Source: Halorhabdus salina
Lineage (GTDB): Archaea > Halobacteriota > Halobacteria > Halobacteriales > Haloarculaceae
Length of the DNA: 64,000 nucleotides
Reading direction: 5' to 3'
Assembly (NCBI RefSeq): GCF_013839425.1
Contig: NZ_JACDNP010000005.1
Span: 124,001-188,000 of the forward strand
The notes below the pieces were generated by a model, which saw nothing but the letters and a program-made list of their open reading frames with translations, was not told where the DNA came from and ran no database searches. Positions 1 to 8,444 of this stretch are shown here, piece by piece. Within the stretch, counting starts at the first letter, position 1. Every line of letters starts with the position of its first letter. A program made the position numbers and the translations under genes.

Positions 1-131
1 CCGCGACGGCCGATAATAGCCATCGCTTGCTCCAGCCTGCGTTCGGCCCGACCATGACACTTTCGTCACGACCCGCCCCTCGTTATCGCTTCACGGCAGG
101 TTTTTGTGACCCCCAAAACAACCCACAGCCA

Positions 132-1499
132 ATGTCTACAGAGGCCTATGACGTGGTCGTCGTCGGGGGCGGGACTGCAGGGACTTTCGCCGCGGCGACC
201 GCGGCCCAGCAGGGGCTTGAGGTTGTTCTGCTCGAGCGCAAACCCGAAGATGAGGCCGGCCATATCGCCTGTGGCGACGCGATCAAAGGCAAGAGCACGT
301 TCCCCGACGTTATCGACCTCGACTATCTCCGTGACGAATCATTCACCAACGAGAATATCAATCACGCATTGTTTGAGATTCCGGACGGCGACACGATCGA
401 CTATCCGTTCGATACTGGCTCCGGTGCCATCGTCGACCGCAAACGGTATGGCGACGTGTTGCTCGAAGAGGCCGATCGCGTCGGGGCGGAGGTTCACTAC
501 AATACCGTCGTCCGCGACGTCATCCAACACGGCCGCGTCGAGGGCGTCGAAGCGACCCGTGAAGGTGATCACTGCCGCTACGAGGCCGACGTGGTGATCG
601 ACGCCGCCGGTGCGCTATCGATTCTCCAGGACAAAGCTGATCTCGATGCGGCCACTTTCGACACGAACGTCAATTACCAGCAGTTCTGCTCCGCCTATCG
701 GGAGGTGATCGAGGTCGAGGAACCCGTCGACTTCGAGGACGCGATCGTCTTCAAGCCGACCGAGGAACTGGGCTATCTCTGGTATTTCCCGCGAACGCCC
801 ACGGAGATCAATGTCGGTCTTGGTTTCCAGATGGATCGGGACCCGATGAAGCTTGTCGAAGTACTCCGGGAGGACCTCCGAAACCGCCCCGAGTTCGAGA
901 ACGCCACCGTCAAGGACAAGCGTGGAGCCGCATTGCCGACCCGACGACCGTACGACTCCGCGACGGCGCCGGGACTGATCGCCGTCGGCGACGCTGCGGC
1001 ACATGTAAATCCGACGACCGGAGGCGGTATTCCCGGCGCGGCCAAAGCCGGCCACTGGGCGGCCGACGTTGCTGGGGATGCCATCGCCGAGGGCGACGTT
1101 AGCGAAGACGCGCTGTGGGAGTACAACCGTCGTGTCCAGACGGACTTCGGGAAGCGCTTTGCCGCCATGGATCTGTACAATATCTTCGGCGGCACGCACA
1201 CGATCGAGGAACTCACGGAGGTTCTCTCTGCGTTGCCCGCCCAGCAACTCATCGACATTTTGGGTCGGTCGGGAACGGCCTCGATGAGCCTCGGCATGAA
1301 GCTCAAGACGTTGAAAGATACCTTCGGCCACTGGCAAACGCTGTACGACGCTTACAAGGTCAACAAACGGGCGAGTGAGCTCAAAGCCATCTACGACGAT
1401 TACCCGAAACTGCCCGAGAACTTCGACGCATGGCAGGAGCGCCGCGACGCGTTCATGGAGCGCTTTTTCGCCGAGTTCGACGCTGAACCGAAGTATTGA
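132..1499 (+). CDS. Geranylgeranyl reductase family FAD-dependent oxidoreductase
   Basis: This 455-aa flavoprotein opens with a Rossmann FAD site (YDVVVVGGGTAGTFAA, residues 6-21). It has the second FAD-binding motif near residue 295, where GLIAVGDAAAHVNPTTGGG matches the GD box of geranylgeranyl reductases. The family reduces the double bonds of geranylgeranyl chains in archaeal ether lipids or prenyl quinones at the membrane. Haloarchaea carry several paralogues, so the exact substrate cannot be fixed from sequence. The start was placed at the ATG just before the FAD motif. The 35 codons upstream in frame look non-coding, with no acidic bias. It stands alone on its strand, with a small membrane protein 58 bases downstream. 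Confidence 0.88.
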   Translation: MSTEAYDVVVVGGGTAGTFAAATAAQQGLEVVLLERKPEDEAGHIACGDAIKGKSTFPDVIDLDYLRDESFTNENINHALFEIPDGDTIDYPFDTGSGAIVDRKRYGDVLLEEADRVGAEVHYNTVVRDVIQHGRVEGVEATREGDHCRYEADVVIDAAGALSILQDKADLDAATFDTNVNYQQFCSAYREVIEVEEPVDFEDAIVFKPTEELGYLWYFPRTPTEINVGLGFQMDRDPMKLVEVLREDLRNRPEFENATVKDKRGAALPTRRPYDSATAPGLIAVGDAAAHVNPTTGGGIPGAAKAGHWAADVAGDAIAEGDVSEDALWEYNRRVQTDFGKRFAAMDLYNIFGGTHTIEELTEVLSALPAQQLIDILGRSGTASMSLGMKLKTLKDTFGHWQTLYDAYKVNKRASELKAIYDDYPKLPENFDAWQERRDAFMERFFAEFDAEPKY

Positions 1500-1557
1500 G
1501 ACACGATCGATGTCGCCCTCGTAGCAATTATACGCGCCCGTACCAAACTTCCAGGAA

Positions 1558-2301
1558 ATGTCGGGCGGGAACGCGTCGGGACTCGTTGCCGGTATCAGCA
1601 TCGACCTCAAACGGCTCCACGAGACGTGGATGGCGATTGTCTATCCGCGCCAGGTTGACGCCGACGAGACCGTCCTCGGGAAGTGGACGCCAAGCTCCCA
1701 GCGCGGGTGGATCACCTATCGCCTCTGGGGTGTCGCTGGAGTGCCGGTCATTGGCTTGCTGTACCCATTCGTCCTGCTGGGGTACGCGCTCCGTGCCCAG
1801 GCCGACCGCCTGGACGGTGTCGCGGCTCGCATCGGAGCGATCGGTGTCGTCGGTGCCCTCACACTGCTCTGGGGTGGGCTGTCGATCGTCGCCTGGGATC
1901 AGTTTACCAGGGCCGGATTCATCGCTGTGCTCGCCGCGAGTCTCGTTGCCGTCGTCGCTGGCTTGCTCGCGCACCTGTTTAGCCGCGTCGGCGGGCGTTT
2001 CACGACGGTGTTTGTGGCCTATCCACTCGGCGTGACAGCATTGTTCTTGCCATCGATTGTCGCGGCGCTGTACTCGCCAACGATCGCCGATGTCGTCTTC
2101 GCCCGGAGTGAGGCCGTCGCGCGGTGGGTCAACACCCACCTCCTCGACGTCTTTGACATCAACGAACGGTTGCGCCAAAAATACGACCTCCGCGGGGTCG
2201 CCCACGTCGGGATGTGGGTCGGTATTTCGGTGCCGATCGGCTGGCTCGTTGGCTTTGTCGTTACGTTGGCGAATTTCGTTCGTCCGAGTGGTCCTGAATA
2301 A
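1558..2301 (+). CDS. Haloarchaeal membrane protein, unknown function
   Basis: This is a 247-aa protein with about five hydrophobic segments (about residues 60-82, 90-112, 118-140, 145-170 and 215-238). The N-terminus is cytosolic-looking (LKRLHETWMAIVYPR), and a soluble stretch with FDINERLRQKYDL lies before the last helix. No family is recognised. A TATA-like CAATTATAC lies about 27 bases before the ATG, which fits leaderless transcription. Its 3' end overlaps the convergent AMP-binding-like gene by 41 bases. Composition and frame usage support a real gene, but no function can be given. Confidence 0.72.
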   Translation: MSGGNASGLVAGISIDLKRLHETWMAIVYPRQVDADETVLGKWTPSSQRGWITYRLWGVAGVPVIGLLYPFVLLGYALRAQADRLDGVAARIGAIGVVGALTLLWGGLSIVAWDQFTRAGFIAVLAASLVAVVAGLLAHLFSRVGGRFTTVFVAYPLGVTALFLPSIVAALYSPTIADVVFARSEAVARWVNTHLLDVFDINERLRQKYDLRGVAHVGMWVGISVPIGWLVGFVVTLANFVRPSGPE

Positions 2302-3040
2302 TCCGGTTGGGATCGACGCCGTTGTCCCCGATCCGGACGTCGACGTTATCGCCGCCAACGTGCATTGTCCCACCGACCAACAGGGGCGCGACGACTCCGC
2401 CAGCGAGCGTACCTGGGTGGCTTAACTCGGCGTCGATACTGATCGCATCCCCGGCTTCGAGTCCGCTGTCCTCGATAAAGGCTTGCGCGGACTCGAGCAA
2501 TTCGTCGTGTGTATGGTTTCCTGCTGTCGTGACGAGGGCAGTCGCGTCCGACGACACCGATTCGGGTGGGGCAATCGGCGTCTCGCTCCAGACTTCACTC
2601 TCGAAGTGGACGACTTCGGGTTCGGCCGGTGGCCCACCGTACGCGAGCGTCGTACAGCCCGCACTCGTCTCGTAGGATTCGGTCCAGGCCGCCGGACAGA
2701 GCAGTGCCCCCCCGTCGAACGACGACGCTGGATCGAATTGGACGCTCGCTCCGAGGGTCCCAGCCCCGATGAACGCCAAAAGCACTTCCGGAATGGGGGT
2801 TGTCGCCTGGCGTGTCGGTCCCGTCGGCGGCTGTCTCTCCGGCCGTTTCGGGGCGTCGACAACACCGACTGTTGTGTCTGCATGAACGCCGTACAGACGC
2901 AGGAGATTTGCCGTCTTCCAGGCCGTCGCACAGAAACTCTCGTAGGTGTGTGAACGCGCTGGATCGTCGGCCCGTCGATAGGCTATTGTCTCGCCACGGC
3001 GTTCGGGGGCGACGAGATCGCCGAGTACCTCTGGATCCAT
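2261..3040 (-). CDS. Degenerate AMP-binding (acyl-CoA synthetase-like) protein
   Basis: This 259-aa protein resembles the N-terminal part of ANL-family adenylating enzymes. It has the opening segment with HTYESFCATAWKTANLLRLYGVHADTTV (first 20: HTYESFCATAWKTANLLRLY), an alternating hydrophobic core (LLAFIGAGTLGASVQFDP), and a position equivalent to the ATP-binding P-loop near residue 180. There the usual Ser/Thr/Gly-rich signature is replaced by VTTAGNHTHDEL. The protein ends where an active enzyme would continue with its A8 core and C-terminal domain, and it is about half the family length. Adenylating activity is therefore unlikely. The start is the ATG giving MDPEVLGDLVAPERRG. It is convergent with the membrane protein and divergent from the DUF63 gene. 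Confidence 0.62.
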   Translation of the reverse strand: MDPEVLGDLVAPERRGETIAYRRADDPARSHTYESFCATAWKTANLLRLYGVHADTTVGVVDAPKRPERQPPTGPTRQATTPIPEVLLAFIGAGTLGASVQFDPASSFDGGALLCPAAWTESYETSAGCTTLAYGGPPAEPEVVHFESEVWSETPIAPPESVSSDATALVTTAGNHTHDELLESAQAFIEDSGLEAGDAISIDAELSHPGTLAGGVVAPLLVGGTMHVGGDNVDVRIGDNGVDPNRIIQDHSDERNSPT

Positions 3041-3151
3041 ACCCACCCGATCGGTGCCACCGGGCAAAAGGAGTGGGTTCGTGGCCGTTCGTCGAGGCGG
3101 TGTCCGTTCGGGACCGGAACCCTCAACTCCCCGGCTCTCGCGTACCCGCTC

Positions 3152-4297
3152 ATGAACGATTTCGTCGACGACAATCCCGGCCGGGCGTGGCTAGCGACAT
3201 TCGCGGTCGCTGTACTCGCCCTTGTCGGGGCTTCGATCGCGTTCACGAAAGCAGTCTGGGATCGCTTCATCTGGCAGTATTTCTGGGGTCCAGTCTACGC
3301 TGATGCACACAACGCCGCCTGTGCCATCAAGGCCCAGGGCGAGACCATACTCGTCAGTTGGTCGAATCAGGCCCAGTGTGCTATCCAGGGGGATGCAGTC
3401 GTCGCCGAACCGGGCTACACAATCGTTTCCGAGGTCGGCTACATGGTCATTGCCTTTTTCTTCGTGATCGGCGTCTTTCTGCTCTTGCGACGACTCGACC
3501 TCTCGCTCGACCGAACCCTGCTGTACGCGCTGGTGCCGTTCATGCTGTTCGGTGGGGCCCTGCGTGTCGTCGAGGACGCAACCGACGAAGTGCCAGCAGG
3601 CGTCGATTCGTTCCTGTCGTATCCGATGAACTCGCTTTTCATCAGTCCAGTTATCTACTTCACTGTCTTTGTGATTGCCTTGACAGCGCTCATCGTGAGC
3701 GTCGAACTCGCCGACCGCGACATCGTCGAGACGACACACAAACCCCTCGCAGCGATGGGGCTCGGTCTCCTCGCGGTCACGATCGGCTATCTCGGGATGC
3801 TTGGCCTGACTGTCGAATATGTTGGCTTCTATCCGCAAGTCGTCGTCCTAACGGTCGGGCTGGCATCGTTGTTTGCCTACGGACTCTATGTCCTCGCTGA
3901 GCGGTTCGCACCCGAGATCAATCGTGGAACTGGCTACGCCGGGTTGGTTGTCCTGTGGGGCCAGGCCATCGACGGGGTTGCGAACGTGCTGATGGCTGAC
4001 TGGATCCACGCTATTGGACTACCCGAGACACTCACTTACTCGGCGAAACACCCCGCCAACGCGATAATCATCGACGTGACCACGACCGTGTTACCGCCAG
4101 GCGTCATCGACTTCATGGGCACGTCGTGGCCGTTCCTGCTGGTGAAACTCGCCGTCCCACTTGGGTTCGTCTGGCTGTTCACCGAAGAGTTCTTAGAAGA
4201 GAGTCCGCGGTTTTCGTATCTCTTGCTCGTGGCAGTCACGGCCGTCGGACTCGGTCCTGGCACCCGTGATATGGTGCGTGCGGCGCTCGGAATCTGA
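3152..4297 (+). CDS. DUF63 family integral membrane protein
   Basis: This 381-aa archaeal membrane protein has about ten hydrophobic segments. It shows the DUF63 pattern: an N-terminal helix, a short loop with Cys and Trp, then EVGYMVIAFFFVIGVFLLL, PFMLFGGALRVVEDA, and a late segment with SAKHPANAI. DUF63 is widespread in Euryarchaeota and has no assigned biochemical role. The ATG at 3152 is the first good start after the divergent AMP-binding-like gene. The gene ends 6 bases before the stop of the convergent YcaO gene, so the two must share or overlap termination signals. Confidence 0.85.
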   Translation: MNDFVDDNPGRAWLATFAVAVLALVGASIAFTKAVWDRFIWQYFWGPVYADAHNAACAIKAQGETILVSWSNQAQCAIQGDAVVAEPGYTIVSEVGYMVIAFFFVIGVFLLLRRLDLSLDRTLLYALVPFMLFGGALRVVEDATDEVPAGVDSFLSYPMNSLFISPVIYFTVFVIALTALIVSVELADRDIVETTHKPLAAMGLGLLAVTIGYLGMLGLTVEYVGFYPQVVVLTVGLASLFAYGLYVLAERFAPEINRGTGYAGLVVLWGQAIDGVANVLMADWIHAIGLPETLTYSAKHPANAIIIDVTTTVLPPGVIDFMGTSWPFLLVKLAVPLGFVWLFTEEFLEESPRFSYLLLVAVTAVGLGPGTRDMVRAALGI

Positions 4298-4303
4298 TCC
4301 CAC

Positions 4304-6016
4304 TCACGGGAACGGGTGGAAGGCGTTGTCCGGACGCGGTTCGAAGCCGAGTTCCTCCGGCACCGATTCGAGTCGATCGCCGAAGTACGGCTCCCCGAGG
4401 AACAACGGTTGGGCCTTCGGGACGAGGACACGGGTTACCTCGAACCCCAGTTCGTCGATATCACGCGGCGTTAGTCGTGTCGCATACGGGGTCATCCCTG
4501 CGTTTGCGATGCGCTCGACCACTGTTTCCAGTTCAGCTTGCCCTGCTGGCGGGTCGGACTGCCCGACATCCGTCGCCGGAACCGTACTGGGCGCGTCGAT
4601 GAACTGCTTGACGCGCTCGGGGAACGACGCGTACTCGCCGATCGCCCCGCCAGCGCTTGCAGCTTGCTCTGGCCCCATCCGGGACAGTTCGAGCCAGTTT
4701 TGGGTTGCTTCCGCCAGCGCCGACTGGGCGGCACTGGCTGGGTCAAGTTGTGCACTCGATCCAAGTGCAAACCGGGGCCACTGCTCTGCTCGGTGGACGG
4801 CACAGGCGACGACCGGGATGTCGACATCCTGGGTAAGTAGTAGCGTCGTCACCGACAACTCCGCAGCCTCCAATCGCGCAACCACTGTCTGGAAACTATC
4901 GTCGTCGACGGACAGTGCAAGGGGTTCGAACGTCGAGTACCACGACAGCATTGCTGCATCGCGTTCGACAACCTCGTACAGGCCCGCGAGCATGGCTTCG
5001 ATCGCGTCGTTTCCAAACCCTAGTCCGGTGGTCGTTGCCGGTCGAATCTGCTCGTTAGGTGGCGGATAGACCCCGAGAGAAGCCGGTAATTGGACCGTGT
5101 GGCCCGTTGAGAGGTTTTCCCCGTCGAGCCACGCCCAAGTGGCCTCGTCGTCCGGTTCCGAAGGGCCGACGAACGCCGACGGCGGGACCGGCGTCTCGAC
5201 CGCCGCTGATGTGCCCTCCCGGAAGTTCGCGTGCCGGTATACTCCGGCTGCGTATCGCTCGTATGCTTCACCGAATCCTTTCATCAGCGATTCGTTCCAG
5301 TCCAGGGCCACGCCCGCCGCCTGATTGGCTGCGCTGGCGTCGCTAAACCCACTGGTGTCAGCGGTCTGGGCCAGGTAGTACGGCAGTGGATAGGACGATA
5401 CTTCCCCCACTTCGCGGACGATTCCCACCCGCTCGTCCAGACCACGCTCGGCCCGGGCAAGAGACTGGTCGACCTCGCGATCGATGCGTTCCCGGTCGAT
5501 CGCTCGATTTGGGTCAGTGCCACACGCACAGTGTGGCACAGACAGAACCCGTCGTCGCGCGTGTGGGACCTCGATGACGGCCCCAAAGGGATCCGGGCCG
5601 TCAGTTCCGGGATCGAGAACGCTGGCGACGGCACGACCGGCTAGTGCGCCCGCGAACCGGGCGGTCGCCGGGGGTTGGGCTTTGGTAGGTTCCTCACTCG
5701 GATCGACGTTGGCGCGGACCCGTGTCGCGAGACAGTCATAACAGGCGCTATCGGTTGCAAAGCCAGTGACCGCCGCGTCGACGACCGGGACGCCGCCGAC
5801 CCCACCGAGTTCGACCGCAATCCAGGGCGTCTCTGAGTCCAGGGCTATCTCGTTGGCGCGTTCGAAGGCCGCCGCTCCGGCGACGTCGACCACGATTCCC
5901 ATCTCGTCGGCCCCAGCATCGAGGGCTTGCCGCCGTTCTGTCTCTACGTCGACGTCTTCGAGTGCGGCCTCGATCGCCTCGATGGCCGGCCCAGATCCGA
6001 CGATACCTACAGCCAT
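4304..6016 (-). CDS. YcaO-domain protein with N-terminal ThiF-like/zinc region (TOMM cyclodehydratase-like)
   Basis: This 570-aa protein starts with a Rossmann-like segment (MAVGIVGSGPAIEAIEAALE). It carries four cysteines placed like a zinc tetrad (C92-x2-C95 and C163-x-C165), then a full YcaO domain from about residue 195. The YcaO ATP-site acidic helices are visible as KGFGEAYERYAAG and GLYEVVERDAAM. The C-terminus is proline-rich and ends HPFP, like the PxP tail of azoline-forming YcaO proteins. Such proteins use ATP to cyclise Cys/Ser/Thr, or to thioamidate peptide backbones. No precursor peptide, dehydrogenase or transporter is seen beside it. The 76 in-frame codons upstream overlap the TbsP-like gene and were rejected. 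It starts 37 bases after the TbsP-like stop, so cotranscription is likely. Confidence 0.85.
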   Translation of the reverse strand: MAVGIVGSGPAIEAIEAALEDVDVETERRQALDAGADEMGIVVDVAGAAAFERANEIALDSETPWIAVELGGVGGVPVVDAAVTGFATDSACYDCLATRVRANVDPSEEPTKAQPPATARFAGALAGRAVASVLDPGTDGPDPFGAVIEVPHARRRVLSVPHCACGTDPNRAIDRERIDREVDQSLARAERGLDERVGIVREVGEVSSYPLPYYLAQTADTSGFSDASAANQAAGVALDWNESLMKGFGEAYERYAAGVYRHANFREGTSAAVETPVPPSAFVGPSEPDDEATWAWLDGENLSTGHTVQLPASLGVYPPPNEQIRPATTTGLGFGNDAIEAMLAGLYEVVERDAAMLSWYSTFEPLALSVDDDSFQTVVARLEAAELSVTTLLLTQDVDIPVVACAVHRAEQWPRFALGSSAQLDPASAAQSALAEATQNWLELSRMGPEQAASAGGAIGEYASFPERVKQFIDAPSTVPATDVGQSDPPAGQAELETVVERIANAGMTPYATRLTPRDIDELGFEVTRVLVPKAQPLFLGEPYFGDRLESVPEELGFEPRPDNAFHPFP

Positions 6017-6053
6017 GCCTTTGGATGCTCGCGCGAACGGCAAAAAGGCCGCG

Positions 6054-6854
6054 TTACCGGCGGTGGGCCATCGCTTTGTCGGCCAGTTCGCTGGCGTCGG
6101 CTGCCCGAAGGGCGTCCGTGCCGAGTAACAACCGCAAGCGCGGCCGACCGACATCGATCGGTACCTTCTCGGTATCGAGCAGTCCCTGGTCTTCCAGTTG
6201 GGTCTTCGTCCGGGAGAACGTAGCTTTGCTCGCCAGCCCGACATCTTCGCCCCACTTGCTGATGTCGTAGAGAAGTTGCTCGTTGCGGGCGGCCACGAGC
6301 AGACTGATCGTCACCTCGTCGATGCCCTCGCCGTCACCACGGGCCACAGAGAGCGAATCGAGGACGGCGTCGAAGTCCGCGAGTGTCTCCGTGCCCAGTT
6401 CGCTCTCTAAGGTCGACCTGACGGCCGTGAGCGGCGGTGTCCGAAGCGTGAATGGTTCGGCCTCGTCCCATTGGTCGTCGTAGAAGTCACGTGTTGCCTC
6501 GACGAAGGATACGTCGTCGGTCCCGAGGCCTGCCGCTGTCGGGCCGGCGTCGACGACCGAGACCACGTCCTCGCTGGTCACGAGCAACGAGTTCACTGCC
6601 AGCTCGTCGAGCAACCGGATAGCGAGGATATCCGCATCGATCAAATCGGCGGCGAGACTCCCGATCAGAAAGTCGTCCATCTCGTCTTTGAGTGCGCGCT
6701 CGTTAGCGAGGACCTTGACCGCAGGCGGAGCGTCAAGCTCGTCGAGTGTTGTGACGAGTTCTCGAATCATCTCTCGTGCCGGGTTGACGACGATGACGTC
6801 CTGGGCCGCCTCTACCGTATCCGCGATAATCGCGTGTAGTGGTCGGCTTACCAT
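6054..6854 (-). CDS. tbsP: TbsP-like haloarchaeal transcription regulator
   Basis: This 266-aa regulator has an N-terminal alpha/beta effector-like part (VIVVNPAREMIRELVTTLDE, ILAIRLLDELAVNSLLVT). Its C-terminal winged helix contains KWGEDVGLASKATFSRTKTQ and LEDQGLLDTEKV. This layout matches TbsP, a haloarchaeal partner of TrmB in sugar-dependent control of glycolysis and gluconeogenesis. That assignment is from memory of the family and is less sure than the winged helix itself. The start chosen is the second in-frame ATG, because a TATATAAG box is centred 26 bases before it, giving a leaderless mRNA. The first ATG, five codons earlier, is possible. The YcaO gene follows at 37 bases on the same strand. 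Confidence 0.7.
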   Translation of the reverse strand: MVSRPLHAIIADTVEAAQDVIVVNPAREMIRELVTTLDELDAPPAVKVLANERALKDEMDDFLIGSLAADLIDADILAIRLLDELAVNSLLVTSEDVVSVVDAGPTAAGLGTDDVSFVEATRDFYDDQWDEAEPFTLRTPPLTAVRSTLESELGTETLADFDAVLDSLSVARGDGEGIDEVTISLLVAARNEQLLYDISKWGEDVGLASKATFSRTKTQLEDQGLLDTEKVPIDVGRPRLRLLLGTDALRAADASELADKAMAHRR

Positions 6855-6875
6855 ATTTTGAGTGTCCATGATATA

Positions 6876-6884
6876 CTTATATAG
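6876..6884 (-). promoter_or_regulatory. TATA box of the TbsP-like gene
   Basis: CTATATAAG on the minus strand is centred 26 bases before the ATG at 6854. It sits in a run of AT-rich sequence and supports leaderless transcription from that ATG. Confidence 0.6.
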
Positions 6885-7056
6885 AGCAGTCGAGATAGTT
6901 TAATCTTCTTTTTCAGGCAATCCTATATAAGATAATTTGAATTATTTCAACAGAGATGTCGGCCGATTTAGCCCACATTCATCTGTCGGAAGAGACATCC
7001 GGCCGGTTGTAATCTCGAGCAGTGGACTGGCCGGTCACAAACGCGGACAGGTAGAC

Positions 7057-7064
7057 CTTTTAGG
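7057..7064 (+). promoter_or_regulatory. TATA-like box of glyA
   Basis: CTTTTAGG is centred 25-26 bases before the glyA ATG, the usual spacing for leaderless haloarchaeal genes. The 6890-7050 stretch before it is AT-rich and contains a second TATA-like sequence (CTATATAAGATA near 6926) and the partial inverted pair GATGTC/GACATC. No gene is seen there. Confidence 0.5.
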
Positions 7065-7085
7065 AGGGGACCGTCAGGGATAGAT

Positions 7086-8333
7086 ATGACCCACGAGACC
7101 GTTCGCGAGGTCGATCCGGAACTGGCAGCCGCGCTCGGGGGCGAGCGCGACCGACAGGAAGACACCCTGGCGATGATCGCCAGTGAGAATCACGTCAGTG
7201 AGGCCGTCCTCGAAGCGCAGGGATCGGCACTGACGAACATCTACGCCGAAGGCTATCCCGGCAAGCGCTACTATGCGGGCTGTGAGTACGCCGACGAAGT
7301 CGAACAACTGGCGATCGACCGGGCCAAAGAACTGTGGGGCGCCGATCATGTCAACGTCCAGCCCCACTCGGGTAGCCAGGCAAACATGGGCGTCTACCTG
7401 GCCGTCCTCGATCCCGGTGACAAGATCCTCTCGTTGGACCTGACTCACGGCGGCCACCTCAGCCACGGCCACCCGGCCAACTTCGCCGGCCAGGTCTACA
7501 ACGTCGAGCAGTACGAGGTCGACGCCGAAACTGGCTACATCGACTACGAGGGTCTCGCCGAGACGGCCGCGGAGTTCGACCCGGACATCATTGTCTCCGG
7601 GTACTCGGCCTATCCCCGCGAAGTCGAGTGGGAGACGATTCAGGACGTCGCCGACGACGTCGATGCCTACCACCTGGCGGACATCGCTCACATCACCGGA
7701 CTTGTCGCCGCGGGCGTTCATTCATCGCCGGTCGGCATCGCCGACTTCGTGACCGGTTCGACCCACAAGACGATCCGGGCCGGCCGAGGCGGAATCATCA
7801 TGAGCGACGAGGCGTTCGCCGACGACATCGATTCGGCGGTCTTCCCCGGCATGCAGGGCGGCCCGCTGATGCACAACATCGCCGGCAAGGCCGTCGGCTT
7901 CAAGGAGGCCCTCGACCCCGACTTCGAGACATACGCCGAACAGACAGTCGCGAACGCGGATGCCCTGGCCGAACGCCTCCAGGAACACGGCCTCGAACTT
8001 GTCTCGGGCGGGACCGACAACCATCTCGTGTTGATCGACTTGCGCCCGTCACATCCCGACACGCCCGGGAAAGACGTCGAAGAAGCGCTCGAAGACGCCG
8101 GGATCGTGCTCAACGCCAACACCGTCCCCGGCGAGACGCGCTCGGCGTTCAACCCCTCGGGTATCCGTGCGGGCACGCCCGGTCTGACGACCCGTGGATT
8201 CGACGAGGACGACTGCCGGGACGTCGCGGATCTGATCTACGAGGTCGTTGACGCGCCCGACGACGAGGACGTGATCGACGAGGTGGCCGCACGCGTCGCC
8301 GAACTGACCGACGCGTATCCTGTCTACGAGTAG
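7086..8333 (+). CDS. glyA: Serine hydroxymethyltransferase
   Basis: This 415-aa protein is collinear with SHMT throughout. It has the N-terminal ERDRQEDTLAMIASEN, the YAEGYPGKRYYAGCE substrate-site segment near residue 52, and the PLP-lysine motif TGSTHKTIRAGRGG near residue 220. It interconverts serine and glycine with transfer of a one-carbon unit to the folate or pterin carrier. Length and motifs are complete. It is followed by folD on the same strand after 111 bases, so the pair forms a one-carbon unit: glyA makes the methylene carrier and folD oxidises it. Confidence 0.98.
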   Translation: MTHETVREVDPELAAALGGERDRQEDTLAMIASENHVSEAVLEAQGSALTNIYAEGYPGKRYYAGCEYADEVEQLAIDRAKELWGADHVNVQPHSGSQANMGVYLAVLDPGDKILSLDLTHGGHLSHGHPANFAGQVYNVEQYEVDAETGYIDYEGLAETAAEFDPDIIVSGYSAYPREVEWETIQDVADDVDAYHLADIAHITGLVAAGVHSSPVGIADFVTGSTHKTIRAGRGGIIMSDEAFADDIDSAVFPGMQGGPLMHNIAGKAVGFKEALDPDFETYAEQTVANADALAERLQEHGLELVSGGTDNHLVLIDLRPSHPDTPGKDVEEALEDAGIVLNANTVPGETRSAFNPSGIRAGTPGLTTRGFDEDDCRDVADLIYEVVDAPDDEDVIDEVAARVAELTDAYPVYE

Positions 8334-8444
8334 CTGACTGGCGAGTAGCTGTTCGGGTGATTTCATCCCCCTGTTCTCGACGAGAGCCTTTCGCTGCGTG
8401 ACGTTCCGGGACGTTCAAGAGGTGTCCGCCCACCCATCTACCTG

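Noticed and set aside
615-1610. Long minus-strand open frame opposite the first gene
   Set aside because: It is the antisense shadow of the FAD oxidoreductase in GC-rich DNA, with no motifs. Many similar shadows occur, for example opposite leuS, rqcH, elp3, LeuRS-adjacent genes and the RND exporter.
6017-6244. 76-codon extension upstream of the YcaO gene, as a possible leader peptide
   Set aside because: It overlaps the end of the TbsP-like gene in another frame and is basic and Cys/Arg-rich, unlike the real protein.
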